A DNA stretch of 64,000 nucleotides, taken from the NCBI GenBank assembly GCA_020912385.1, contig CP087206.1:4278001-4342000 (forward strand), given 5' to 3'. A program made the translations under genes and the position numbers. The notes beneath the pieces were generated by a model. That model had not been told where the DNA came from and ran no database searches. It worked only from the letters and a program-made list of their open reading frames with translations. The stretch's first letter is position 1. Each line of letters opens with the position of its first letter. This document shows positions 47,862-57,780 of the stretch, in pieces. The DNA comes from Neofusicoccum parvum (Eukaryota; Ascomycota; Dothideomycetes; Botryosphaeriales; Botryosphaeriaceae).

Positions 47862-48022
47862 TGATGGAAAATGAGCTCAATCACCTCCGTTATCTGTTAT
47901 TGGATAGTATATTAGCTTAGTCATTCATTCTGAGACGTCTTGGGGATCAAGACCACAAGCGCCTCAGCAACCAAGCAATCAAGCCATTCATTCATCGCTT
48001 CCGACCGATCAAGCGTGAATTC
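47862..48022 (+). repeat. Repeat R, copy 1
   Basis: CTGATGGAAAATGAGCTCAA to GAATTCCATCA matches 60809-60939 plus 61836-61870, where copy 2 is split by a LINE. Copy 1 abuts the Tc1-like element remnant. About 160 bp, non-coding, unknown type. Confidence 0.8.
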
Positions 48023-48190
48023 CATCACTTCACTTTCTTATCTTAAGGCCTAGGTGTCGGTAGACTGGTGTTTGGTGCTCCTCCCACCAGGCCTCGTAGA
48101 CTCGCGACCTCTCCTCCCTGTTTCTCCGCCTTGCCCAGGATACCGTTGCCGGCCCCTGTTAATCGTTCTGTGGACCGATAGCTGCCGAGG

Positions 48191-48366
48191 GACAGGTGAG
48201 AAGGTCTGCTTATATACATGAATGAGAGCATAGCATAACCGAGGGAGTGTAGATATCCGAGGAAGTGTTGATCCGAGGAAGTTGGGCATGATTGATGCCT
48301 TCCATGTTTCCGTGAGGAGATTCGAGAGATGAGTGATACCTAAGGTAGTAAGGAAATAGTCTGACA
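48191..48366 (-). repeat. Partial LTR related to 28068-28380
   Basis: On the minus strand it starts TGTCAGACTATTTCC and follows the 28068 LTR closely through the TATA region, but has fewer 18-bp repeat units (about two) and diverges after TCACCTGTCC, so its end is lost. Confidence 0.75.
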
Positions 48367-49402
48367 TTATCTTATTTAGATCATCTAATAATCACAAATC
48401 GTGTCAAAATATATGGATACTAGTCTAGAGGTACTGGTATTTCGTCTATTCTCTTCATCCCTTCCTATTATCCTCGTCCTCGCCCTCGCTATCGTACTCG
48501 CTGTTATCCTCAATCTCGCCCTCGTCCTCTTCTACCTCGCCCTCGCCCTCGTTATTGCCCTCAGTCTCGCCCTCGTTCTCCTCCACCTCACTCTCACCCT
48601 CTTCCTGCACCCGTGGAAACTGCTAGCGAAGCAGGTTCACCCAGACCGCTGTACGCTCCCCATACTCCGCTGATATAAATGCGGCTGCTACACGGGTACT
48701 CCCCTCCTAGTAGGCCTTATCGCCACGCTTGAGCAAGCTCGTTACCAGCTTTTCTTGGTTCTCTTCATCATTCACAAAGACCTTCATCAGCGTTCACGCC
48801 ATGTGCTGGCCCATACCAAACCCGAGCCCCAGCAGCATCCATCCGGCAGATTTTATGGTAAGTTGTGCCGCTACCGATTGCGCCACGTTAACAAGATAAA
48901 TCGCATGCAGGGGATTTCCAAGCCAGTTGCATCAATGCATGTATCGGAATTTATACACCAGTGGAATGTGTCTAAGACCGGCTAGGAATTTACTTACATA
49001 GTAGTGCTTCAATACCAGCCTGGAGCATAACGAGCTGATATGACGACCTTGCGAAGGTTCTAGGGGTATGGATTGACGGGACTAACGAACAGGAACCATC
49101 GCAATACCGAGGGGATTTGCCGGATGAATTCAGATCTACAAGCGCAACAGCGATGCGAGGGGCAACGCGATAAATAATTGGTGTTTGAAAGCGTTATCCG
49201 GGCTAACGCAGCGCGTTTGGGTGGGGAGTGGTACGAGACCTTTCCGTCGGGTACGTGAACGGCTTGGCGGTTAGAGGTCGCCAAGCCGTTCACACGCTAA
49301 GCTAAGAACGTCATAGCTGCCCCGCACGCACCGCGACATATCTATCAAGAAGGTAGGGCGCTCTCGAACTCCAGCGCTGCCGTGTATGCGTCTTTAGCTA
49401 CC

Positions 49403-50288
49403 ATGACGAGAAAAAAGTCCACGTGCAAGAGCATCCTATCCCCAATACTATCACAGTTAGAGAAAGTAGATTCAGATCTAAGAGTGAGTACTGTCGACTA
49501 CATGCATCTTCCTATTATGCCTATGCGCAGGACTAACTACCCGGTAGGCTGTCACAGAGGCGAGCAATCGGCCTGCTGAACTGCTAAGTGCATACATCGA
49601 CGATGCCGCTCTGATAAAGCGTTACTTCAGTCAGCTGTTAAAGCAGATCGACGGCTTTATAGGTCATCTCGAGGAGCAGGCTGAGGATGAGGGCCCAATT
49701 CCACAAGAGCTACCCGAGTCGGACGGCTGTTACGCGGGTAAAACCAAATTCGGATTGGCGCATCTCAAGGACCAGACCGTCGCTACCATCCACCAAATCA
49801 TAAGGCAATCTCCACAGTTCGAGAAGCTTGGATTCTGCAAGATAGAGGTCGGAGACGACGTCGTTCGCGACATCAAGCTCCAGAAAATCAACGGATTGGA
49901 AATCGACAAGCTAGACGGCTTACAGTCCAAGACCGTATTCCTATCACCGCGCAAGAAGGACCATCCACTCTACGGGCTTGCGTGCAGCTCTCTCATCGGC
50001 GACAACAACGAAGCCGGCTCTTTCCGTATCCCACACTTGTCTCGGAGACACAGAGGCCCAGAACCAAGAGATCTGTTTATTTCGGCCGTGCGAGATGCCC
50101 GTACAGATGGAGGACAGCCGTATCTTGTCATTCCGACAGAATCCTGTTCGAGCTTACTAAAGTCCATCGGCTTAGACCCCGAGCTACTTGACTACGGAGA
50201 GCAGCTTAAAAAGACGGCAAGCCGGATCGTTCCTTGGTTCCATAAACATTTTACTTGCCGGGGTCCCGAAAGTCTAGCTTATAGTTGA
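49403..50288 (+). CDS. Hypothetical protein, two exons (273 aa)
   Basis: Exon 1 49403-49483 (MTRKKSTCKSILSPILSQLE) and exon 2 49548-50288 join in phase 0 across a 64-nt intron with GTGAGT donor, GACTAAC branch site 10 nt from a GTAG acceptor. The protein has an N-terminal helical region (IKRYFSQLLKQIDGFIGHLE) and a soluble alpha/beta-like part (KLGFCKIEVGDDVVRDIKL, QPYLVIPTESCSSLLKSIGL). No known motif, signal or membrane segment. More 5' exons are possible. Good splice signals and the long open frame argue that it is real; function unknown. Confidence 0.55.
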
Positions 50289-51283
50289 ACCATACTACCG
50301 CAATAAACTCGAAGATAAGGCCCGGAAGTACCTGGGGGGAAACAACTAACGCCGTCGTCGCGATCAGAAACAGGAGTGCTCGTAATTCGTCCGCCACTTG
50401 AGCACTCTTCTCTCCCCACAACTTCTCGATTCTTGGGAAATACCCTACCGGATTGTCTCTTGTAAGGCTGGAGAAATGATTGTTACATTTTCCGAGATGT
50501 TGAAAATCGGCGCGGTGCAGAATGTAGTACGATTCTTGGCATGCCGTGTGAGGGGGGGCAGGAGAGGTGCCCGACTTATCCTCAAACACGGTACTATACC
50601 TAACCTAGCAACTCACGTACACGTGATTTCCAACAGGATGTATAATATAAAGAGGCATATTTCGAAGAATTGAGCATATATACAGCATCTACCTTCCCTA
50701 CCTACCCTATCGTCTACCCACCAATCTACCCGCTACTCTACCCACTACTCTACCCACTACTCTACCCACTACTCCACCCACTCTACCCACTACTCTACCC
50801 ACTACTCTACCCACTACTCCACCCACTCTACCCGGGTAGGGTAGAGAAGTAGGTAGAGCTCCCTCTACTCTACAATGCCCAAGTATGCCTCCACTGTATC
50901 CCAGCGCCTCCCCATTATAGGCGTCTACGTGTCCCTGCAGGGTATTCCATACATGTCTGGTCCTCCGCTGCGCCCAGTCCGTTTAATCATCCCGCACCCC
51001 TTCTGCACCAGCACCCTCGTCCGCAACGGCCGCCCCACCGCCATTCCCTGCGGCCAACGCATCTCGCACGCCAACTAGACCACCGGTGTGCGGCACATGT
51101 AGCAGCATCTTGGCACGCGGCGCAGCTAAGCGCCTACATCCACTTATCAACTCCGTAAACACTTCCTCCTCCTCCTCTTCTTTTTCCTCCTGAAACAACG
51201 CAAACGAAAGCTAAGCACATATAAATTTCTTTTTCTACAGACAGATCTACGAGATTCCTCCCTCTTTTCATCCACAACCTACA
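50289..51283. other. Pyrimidine minisatellite and P450 promoter region
   Basis: About 50694-50836 is a tandem array of CTACCCACTACT-like units ending in the palindrome CTACCCGGGTAG. Minus-strand 50589-50251 is open with one hydrophobic helix (ALLFLIATTALVVS) but overlaps the orphan gene end and has no other support. TATAAATTT near 51221 is a likely TATA box for the P450 gene. Confidence 0.45.
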
Positions 51284-52034
51284 ATGGCTTGGCTCCTACT
51301 CGTCCTCCTTGCGCCGCCCGCATGGCTACTCATCTCGTCCATCACCAGCTCCCTCAGAAACTACGCAATCGCGCGAAAAGTCGGGCTCCCGACCTTCTTC
51401 GTGCCGATCAGCCCCGAAAACCCGCTGTGGATCATGATGGGCCGCCACATCGTCCCGTGGGCGAAGCACGTCCCGTTCGGGAGCGCCAGCTTCAGCCGAT
51501 TCGGCTACACCGGCTGGGAGTGGACGGACAAATTCCAGGCGGCCCTAGAGCACGGCGACGCTATCCTGCTGGTGTCGCCGGACAGGAACTGGATCTACGT
51601 CAGCAACGCAGAGACCATCCACGATACCATTCAGCACGAGCGGCGTAGGGACTTTGAGGGGCCGGTTGAGCTTCTAGGTGCGTGAGCAGCGAGCGGCGGG
51701 AATGGTTCGGGGAAGTACTGACGGCTTACTAGCGGTGCTGGATGTCTTTGGGCAGAATATTTCTACGGTGAGATGATTGAGCGGAATCCCGTTTGGCCGG
51801 TCCGCTGACGAAGTAAGCAGGTGAAACCGGATGACTGGTCGCGGCATCGCAAAGTCACGGCCTCTACGTTTTCCGAAAAGGCCAACAGGATCGTCTAGAC
51901 GGAAGCCCTTCAGCAAGCAAATCAAATGCTTGATTACTGGAAGAGTTTAGGTGAAGTTCGCAGCACCGCGAATGATCTAAAGACCTTTGCGCTCGATGTC
52001 TTTGTGAGTGCAGGATTTGTGAAGTCGTTTCCAT
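51284..52034 (+). pseudogene. Cytochrome P450 pseudogene, N-terminal part
   Basis: ATG 51284 begins with a membrane anchor (MAWLLLVLLAPPAWLLISSI). Introns 51678-51732 (GTGCGT...CTAG, CTGAC branch) and 51768-51820 (GTGAGA...GCAG, CTGAC branch) join to LDVFGQNISTV and KPDDWSRHRKVTASTFSEK, the helix B'-C WxxHRK region of fungal P450s. TAG in NRIV*TEAL (51897-51899) replaces a Trp. The sequence stops near 52034 and the I-helix, ExxR and haem Cys regions are absent. It abuts a fragment of another gene on the opposite strand. Confidence 0.8.
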
Positions 52035-52547
52035 TTAAAGTCGGCTGTAGCTGAAGGACATGAAATTCCGGAGGGACTGCACTCCGATATATAGGTAAAC
52101 TTTCCGCCTGTGTACCATGTCTACTTCTGCTCTAGTCGGAGCAGCCAAAACTTGCATAGCGTAGTTGCTGGTGCTTAGCAATGAAGTCCCTAAAATGTTA
52201 ATTACGACATGTCCCAAAATTGCGAGCCTATCAGTCTCTTCGCAGCTTCCCCAGTACAAGTATCCTGGCCCTGCTTCCTTGGTGTGTTTCCCAGCAGCCC
52301 AAGACAGGAATGAGATGTTGATGATCAATACGACAATTGCCCCACAGACATTGAGCAACATTCCCGCTCTCCACGTGCTCAGACCTTGAGAAAAGCTCGA
52401 TTTTGAATGGCTCAGAATACCAGATGCTCTTCTGCCGTGATCTTGAGATCTGCCAGAGTAATGAGAAAGATATAGGTTCTAGATAAGATGTGGTCCGCAC
52501 TTACGTGGTGAAGGAATTGAGTTCGATGCATCCTTGCTCTGCTCCAT
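52035..52547 (-). pseudogene. DUF6536-like membrane protein, N-terminal fragment
   Basis: On the minus strand ATG 52547 starts MEQSKDASNSIPSP. An intron with GTAAGT donor leads to SFSQGLSTWRAGMLLNVCGA, GSCEETDRLAILGHVVINIL, NYAMQVLAAPTRAEVDMVHR and IGVQSLRNF. These match my recollection of the fungal DUF6536 N-terminal domain (two transmembrane helices). The acceptor is uncertain. The gene is cut at 52035 where the P450 fragment ends, so most of the roughly 700-residue family length is missing. Confidence 0.7.
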
Positions 52548-53275
52548 TGTCGCTTGGTAAGCGACTCGACCGAACTCCTGGTGTGGACATCTTGATTAGT
52601 CGGTAGGGTAGTCAACGGTGCACATTGAATCAACCGGAAGACTCAACATCACCAGTGGAATTCTGAAACTTTATAGAATTGCTTCGGAGCGGCTTCTTTG
52701 TTCCCGCTATGGCCCCGCTCTGTGTGTATGGTTGCACGGCGACACGGTGGCACCCGGCCCATTCTATCGTCATTCTTCGTGAGTCACGGCCGGATGACGA
52801 GCGCTATTTAATGACGATAAATGACAAATAATCCCCTGCAGTGGCACTGCAGCGAGCGGCAAGTGTTCTATTGGTGTGCATCAAAAGATCATACCCTACA
52901 CTGCCAAAGCAAACCTGTAGCAGGTAACATGGTCTGAGCTGATCCTAGACATACAAGACTCCATGCACAAAGTATCCAGCTGCATCACCACTCAGATATA
53001 CCGCGTGTCTAATAGTTCTAAATTTTTCATGCTGTGGACACTGTGCATGTCCCCTTTCTTGTTCAGCTCGATCAGGCTTAGCCCCAAAAGATGGAGTGTA
53101 GGACATGTACCCCCGTGTAACGATCGGCCAGCTGACAACGAAACAATGCAACAGCATATTCTCAACTTATGAGTGATCATTCAGCCCCAGCTACGCCGGA
53201 ACTAATCACCTCATTATCACCTGTCAGCACTGTCCAATACGTCTTCGCAGAGAGTTTCAGTGGGTCCTGATTATC
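52548..53275. other. No supported gene
   Basis: AT-moderate sequence with small unsupported frames on both strands. It lies between the start of the minus-strand DUF6536-like fragment and the possible start of the next plus-strand gene, so it may hold two divergent promoters. Confidence 0.5.
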
Positions 53276-55366
53276 ATGGCGGCTACTACAGGACATGATT
53301 CTACAATGAATGGGGAGAATGTAGAATCTGAGAGCCACTTCAGAAGCGAAGAGTTCTTGATTGAGGATTATCATATTCCTGGGTATATTCCTAAAGATTC
53401 TACAGAAGGTGCTTGCTTATGCTAATAGCGATGTCTTCACGATTCAAAGTCACCAAGAAGGCTCACTTCGACCTCTGAGATCTACCAATACCCACACGCT
53501 CTCCCGCAGCGTATCACCAAGTCCATCAAATACGACAGATGGCACATTCGATGCTCGCTCTAGGGGGCCCAGCGATACGAGTGACTTGGAGCTCTCAACG
53601 TTTTATCATAGCAGTAGCAGGATGTCTCTATGGCTATCCGAGGATATAAGGCTGCTGCTCTTGCTCTCGGTAAGCTAAATATGGCATTGAAGAGGTTGAT
53701 TTGACAAAGTGGACTAGCTCTGTTTTCTTTTCCACCGGGAAGTTACAATCATTTTCACGAAGAATGTTGCAATCTGTTTGTGGCCACGATAAAATTTCTT
53801 ATGGGACCTTTACTAACCCACCGACGACAAATTATTGGCGTATAATCTCGCACAAATTCTGGGAGTATGGCTCGCCGTGCTTTTCATGAAACAGAACGGC
53901 ATAATGCCCATTCTTCAAGCCAGCATATTCACAGTCGGTACGGTAGTGGCCAGTCTGTGATGAGTTTGAATTAGAAATACTAATTATTGTTTTCCATAGG
54001 CATAGCCGCTTCTCTCTCAACGCTCTCTGGAGTATACCTTGATTATTGGTTTTATTCGGTCACAAGCCCGGAACAATTCGAGCAATGGATTAGAGCAAAA
54101 TCAATCGGCTACGCGGCTTGCGGAATATTGAGCTCAGGAATTTTACCCGCGGTTCTACTGCTCACGGCTTTATGCTACTCCCAAGATGTCCAGATATTAC
54201 ATATCATAACCTGGGGCGCCATGGGCGTATTGGGGGTAATCATCGCCGAAGCCAACTTCACGCCAAATCCGAGGAGGCTAGATTGGAGTGGGTCATGGCC
54301 TGAAAAGTTGCCCGGGCCTCGCCTGAACCTGGTCATCGGCCTACAAGGGATATTATTCAGTGTACTATCCTTGATGATCGATTTCTCTCTGGTAATCTCA
54401 GAGTTGAAATCATCATCACAATTTTCGCTGAATCATGGTCACATTTTACCGGATTCACAACGTTCGGGGACAAGATTTGCATGGTTGCGAAGATCAATCA
54501 GAGACTGGGGATCTCAGGTAAGAGTTTAGGTATTATTCTTGCAGGAGAGAATTCCTAACACTCTCTGAACATAGGTCCTAATCTCTTTGAAAGATCCGCA
54601 AGTGTACTTCTTCTTTGTTGTCTCCTGCGCACAAGAGGTCGATGAAAATTTCCTTGAATCTCAGATAAACCTTTGGATATTGTTCGAGAGCAACCCAGTA
54701 TCCGCCTACGGGAAAATGGTATGGCTTGTCTTTTATGGAACAGTCGGATTGCTCCTGTGGAAATTCTCTGGGCTGCGAGGTAAGCCTCGCCATCCGCATG
54801 TGTCACTAAGTTACTGAACAAGATGACAGTTATTCTACTTCTGACCACGTATCTCGTTAAAGTTAGTTGTGTCTGGGTCTTGCGTACACGAACGGGACAT
54901 GATACACCAGATCCCTGGTTGGTATGTCTTTTGCCCGAACTAGGCGGACTCTCGACTATTTGTAAGTGACTTGTAAGAAAGCAGTAGGCTATGGAAATTC
55001 ACTGACCTGCATATCGTACTCATGAGTTCAGCCATAACAAACTCGGCCGGGCCGGTCCGGAGAGCATTCATCGTTGCCGTCTTATGCACTGGCCCTAGTC
55101 TCGGGAAGTTACTGAGTTATACGATAGAATATGTAACCGAAGGCATCCACTGGCAGCTTGTTGTGCGGGTGCTCGCCATCTCAAGCGGTATAAAGGTCGA
55201 CAGCCTTGCCTTTCACACGTTATGGCTAGTTCTTCAAAATCGAAAACGTAGGAGGACAATCACTGAGATGGGCATCTCGACGGAAGAATCCGCCCGCTTA
55301 TGCGCCATCGCAACAGCCAAAGGCATGACCGACATCGAGAACATCCACTTCCGCTACCAATACTGA
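53276..55366 (+). CDS. Multi-exon integral membrane protein, function unknown (5' part uncertain)
   Basis: The 3' exons are well supported: 54000-54517, 54575-54779, 54830-54961 and 55032-55366, joined by GT...AG introns with CTAAC/CTGAC-like branch sites and matching phases. An exon ends at 53937 (QASIFTVG, donor GTACGG). Possible first exons are 53276-53408 (MAATTGHDSTMNGENVESES) and 53458-53669. Hydrophobic segments include GYAACGILSSGILPAVLLLT, WGAMGVLGVIIAEA, LVIGLQGILFSVLSLMIDF and VWLVFYGTVGLLLWKF. A TAA at 53814 in the frame of the 53937 exon means that an intron is unresolved or the gene is decaying. No family assigned. Confidence 0.55.
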
Positions 55367-56477
55367 GGTTCCAAACAGACGCGTAATGTAAGGCTCCTGA
55401 GTCTACTGCAGTCCTAGAGGTGCGAACCGCCTGCTCCTTGCAGGCGAGTAGTATGCGAGGCCGTATAAGTCACGTAACCCTCGCTTAGCTAGATATGACC
55501 ACCTGGCTGTTACGACGGACCGACCGTGTTGGGTTTCAGCCGGTGTGTAAGACCATTCGGCCAACCTCCTGTCGACTGGAAGTCGACAAAAGGTTCAGCA
55601 ATGATCAGCCTGGTGGCTGATCGTGCCCCAACAACTCTATATACAGGTAGATCCGTAACACTGGCCCATCGGCCAGTCTGAATCCCTTAAGGATTCGTCT
55701 GTCAATTGAAGCCAACTGCTTGTGTGCCATCTCTGAACTCCCTGTTTCCCTCCAGTCCTCACACGTAATTTGTGCATAGCATTGAGTAGAAGTATATACA
55801 TCGAACATTTCAAACATAACATACAACCAACCCTGTGACGGTCTTAACCGCCAGCATCTCATTCTCCAGGTAACAGGAAGGTGTTTCTTCTACAGGTCGA
55901 CGGGATTCAACAGAAGGACCTGTAGAAGAACTAAGCCTAATTAGGAAAGGGCTAGTAAGGAATACCAAACTGTAGTTCCCTCACCAAGGAGCGACACTTA
56001 GCTAGAACTTGCTAGGAAAGGGAAGCCTGGGCCCGGCCATTTGACTTTTAACTAGCACCTGGGCCATGTATATAAACTCCCCTCTTCCTCCCCTATTCCT
56101 CTTCTTTTCTTCTTCTTTTCTTTAGCTTAGAAACTTCAGTCAACTTCGAGAATCTGACTTGTTCTTCTTGAGTCGTGACATAGGCTAGCATTCAAGCTCC
56201 TACCCGCCAAATGCCCGTCGTCCGCGCGCATCGGCTGCCTTTGGCGGAAGGCCTTGGGTGTGCTATGGGACAGTGTTCTGTCGCCGTCGTCGATACTTGA
56301 TCGCGTGCTGAATGGGTATGGGGTCCAACGTGCGGAGACGGGCAGAGCCAAGGCTGCTCTGCACACGCCTTTAAAGCCTGGGTGGGTGGGATCCTCTCGC
56401 CGGCGTGAGAGGGGCTTCAGCTTCTGTGTTCTGATTCGGAACCGTCCGCGTGGCTCGACTGACTGCTGCCTAGAACA
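55367..56477. other. Gene-free stretch with a perfect 14-bp inverted repeat and LTR-like promoter
   Basis: TTCTTCTACAGGTC (55885-55898) and GACCTGTAGAAGAA (55917-55930) are perfect inverted arms with an 18-nt loop. Downstream, TGTATATAAACTCC (about 56068) with a long pyrimidine run resembles an LTR promoter. I could not define LTR boundaries. Nothing coding is supported. Confidence 0.5.
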
Positions 56478-56972
56478 ATGCCGAATGCCCTCCGCCTAAC
56501 GGTGCCCGACGCGCCCGCCGCCGTCGCGTGGTAGTGCCTGTGGTCCGGCCAGCCGCTGCTCCTTGACCGCCCCGACGTGCTCTTCTCCATCTCTGTCGAC
56601 AGCAACGCCCCTGCCGCCGCTCTGCGCCTGCGCGTGTCGGTTAACCTCAGGACCGCGGCACGCCAGAAGACGCTCGTCTACGCCTTCGTTCCGCCGGACC
56701 GGCTGCACGCGATCGAGCGCGAACCAATTATGCCAGACCACATCAAGAAAACGCTAGGGCCGGCTAACATCGTTGGGCTGCGTTTTCGGGCGGAGCGACC
56801 TGTGGTGCTGGTCGCTCCGGCGAGCGTCCCTGAAGGGCCGCCCGTGCCCAAGAACAAAGCTGCAGGCGACGTCCTCTCCCTGCTCGAGTCTCTCACCCAG
56901 GAGCTGCCACCGCCCATAGAGAAACCATTTCGCAGCTTCTGTCTAACATATGATTTTGAAAATTCATCTTGA
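56478..56972 (+). pseudogene. Hypothetical protein fragment with a premature stop
   Basis: ATG 56478 opens MPNALRLTVPDAPAAVAW, then TAG (56532-56534) and, in the same frame, CLWSGQPLLLDRPDVLFSIS, LRLRVSVNLRTAARQKTLV, YAFVPPDRLHAIE and IVGLRFRAERPVVLVAP to 56972. The layout resembles a large family of fungal proteins without assigned function that I remember as expanded in repeat-rich genomes. The C-terminal half of that family is missing. Confidence 0.55.
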
Positions 56973-57780
56973 CATTGCTGTGGTGTTATCCGCGAAGCCT
57001 TGGTGGGCAGCCAGTTTTCTTGTTATCCGTCCTGCTGCGATGCGAACGCGCGACAGCCTGTTCGATATACTTACCGATGTTGCTTCTGATCACGTCCACG
57101 CCGCCGCCGCCGCCTCGCGCACTACTATCAACGTCTACAGCGGCTCATTCAGGCTCGCTTTCGAAGTCCTTAACTGTGCGACTACTGCTGATTCTCTACA
57201 GTTTAGTTGGTCATAGAGCTTCTTGGTGTGAAAGTGCGCCAACGCGCGGTCAAGCTTGCGAATCGACTCGCCGACCCTAGACGCTTCGAGTGTTTTCCTC
57301 CAGAGCCTTAAGATGATTTCTTTGCACCGAGCTACAGCCGACGGCCGTAGTAGTCTGCTTAGAGGAGGCTCCTAGTTATTCTCTGTAGCTTGCAGTGCCA
57401 GGTCTTAGTTCGAGCATTTGAAGCCGACCATTCCGTGTATTTTTCTAGAAACCTCGCGGAATCTTTAGATAGACAGAGCTAGCCCCGGCCAACCAGCCCG
57501 TCTTTCATAGTTACTGACTAAAAAAGGGCGTTAAACTAAATTTAGAAATAAAGAAATGGGGAAGATAAGTCTCCCAGGAATGCGGGACAATGTATGACGA
57601 TGGGAATAAGATTAGTATCATACCAATCATAAGCGCTGTCTTTGAGCCGCCTTTATTCTCTTTAACATTTGCATCTTAGAAATTTGTAACAAAGACACAC
57701 CGCCAACATATTAATACAACAAGATCAACCTTACATTTACCTTCCACTAAACTTTCTAGCAACTTCTTGAATAAAAGAAA
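56973..57780. other. Intergenic region upstream of the Crinkler-like gene
   Basis: The first 250 bp are GC-rich with a weak frame (56950-57216). From about 57520 the DNA is AT-rich and free of long frames, consistent with a promoter and 5' leader. No clear TATA box near the ATG. Confidence 0.45.

Larger units (their letters stand above)
47756..49402. other. Repeat-rich stretch without a supported gene
   Basis: It holds repeat R copy 1 (47862-48022), a partial LTR (48191-48366) and a CTCGCC-rich low-complexity block (about 48460-48615) that on the minus strand would encode an acidic Glu/Asp run (GEGEVEEDEGEIEDNSEYD). That run may be the tail of a decayed gene. A GTAAGT...TGCAG pair at 48859-48910 hints at an intron, but no frame joins convincingly. 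Confidence 0.45.

Noticed and set aside
48460..48615. Acidic Glu/Asp-rich minus-strand frame
   Set aside because: It derives from a CTCGCC-type low-complexity repeat; upstream frames do not join into a gene.
55507..55860. Possible LTR beginning TGTTACGACGG
   Set aside because: No matching right terminus or target duplication could be found.
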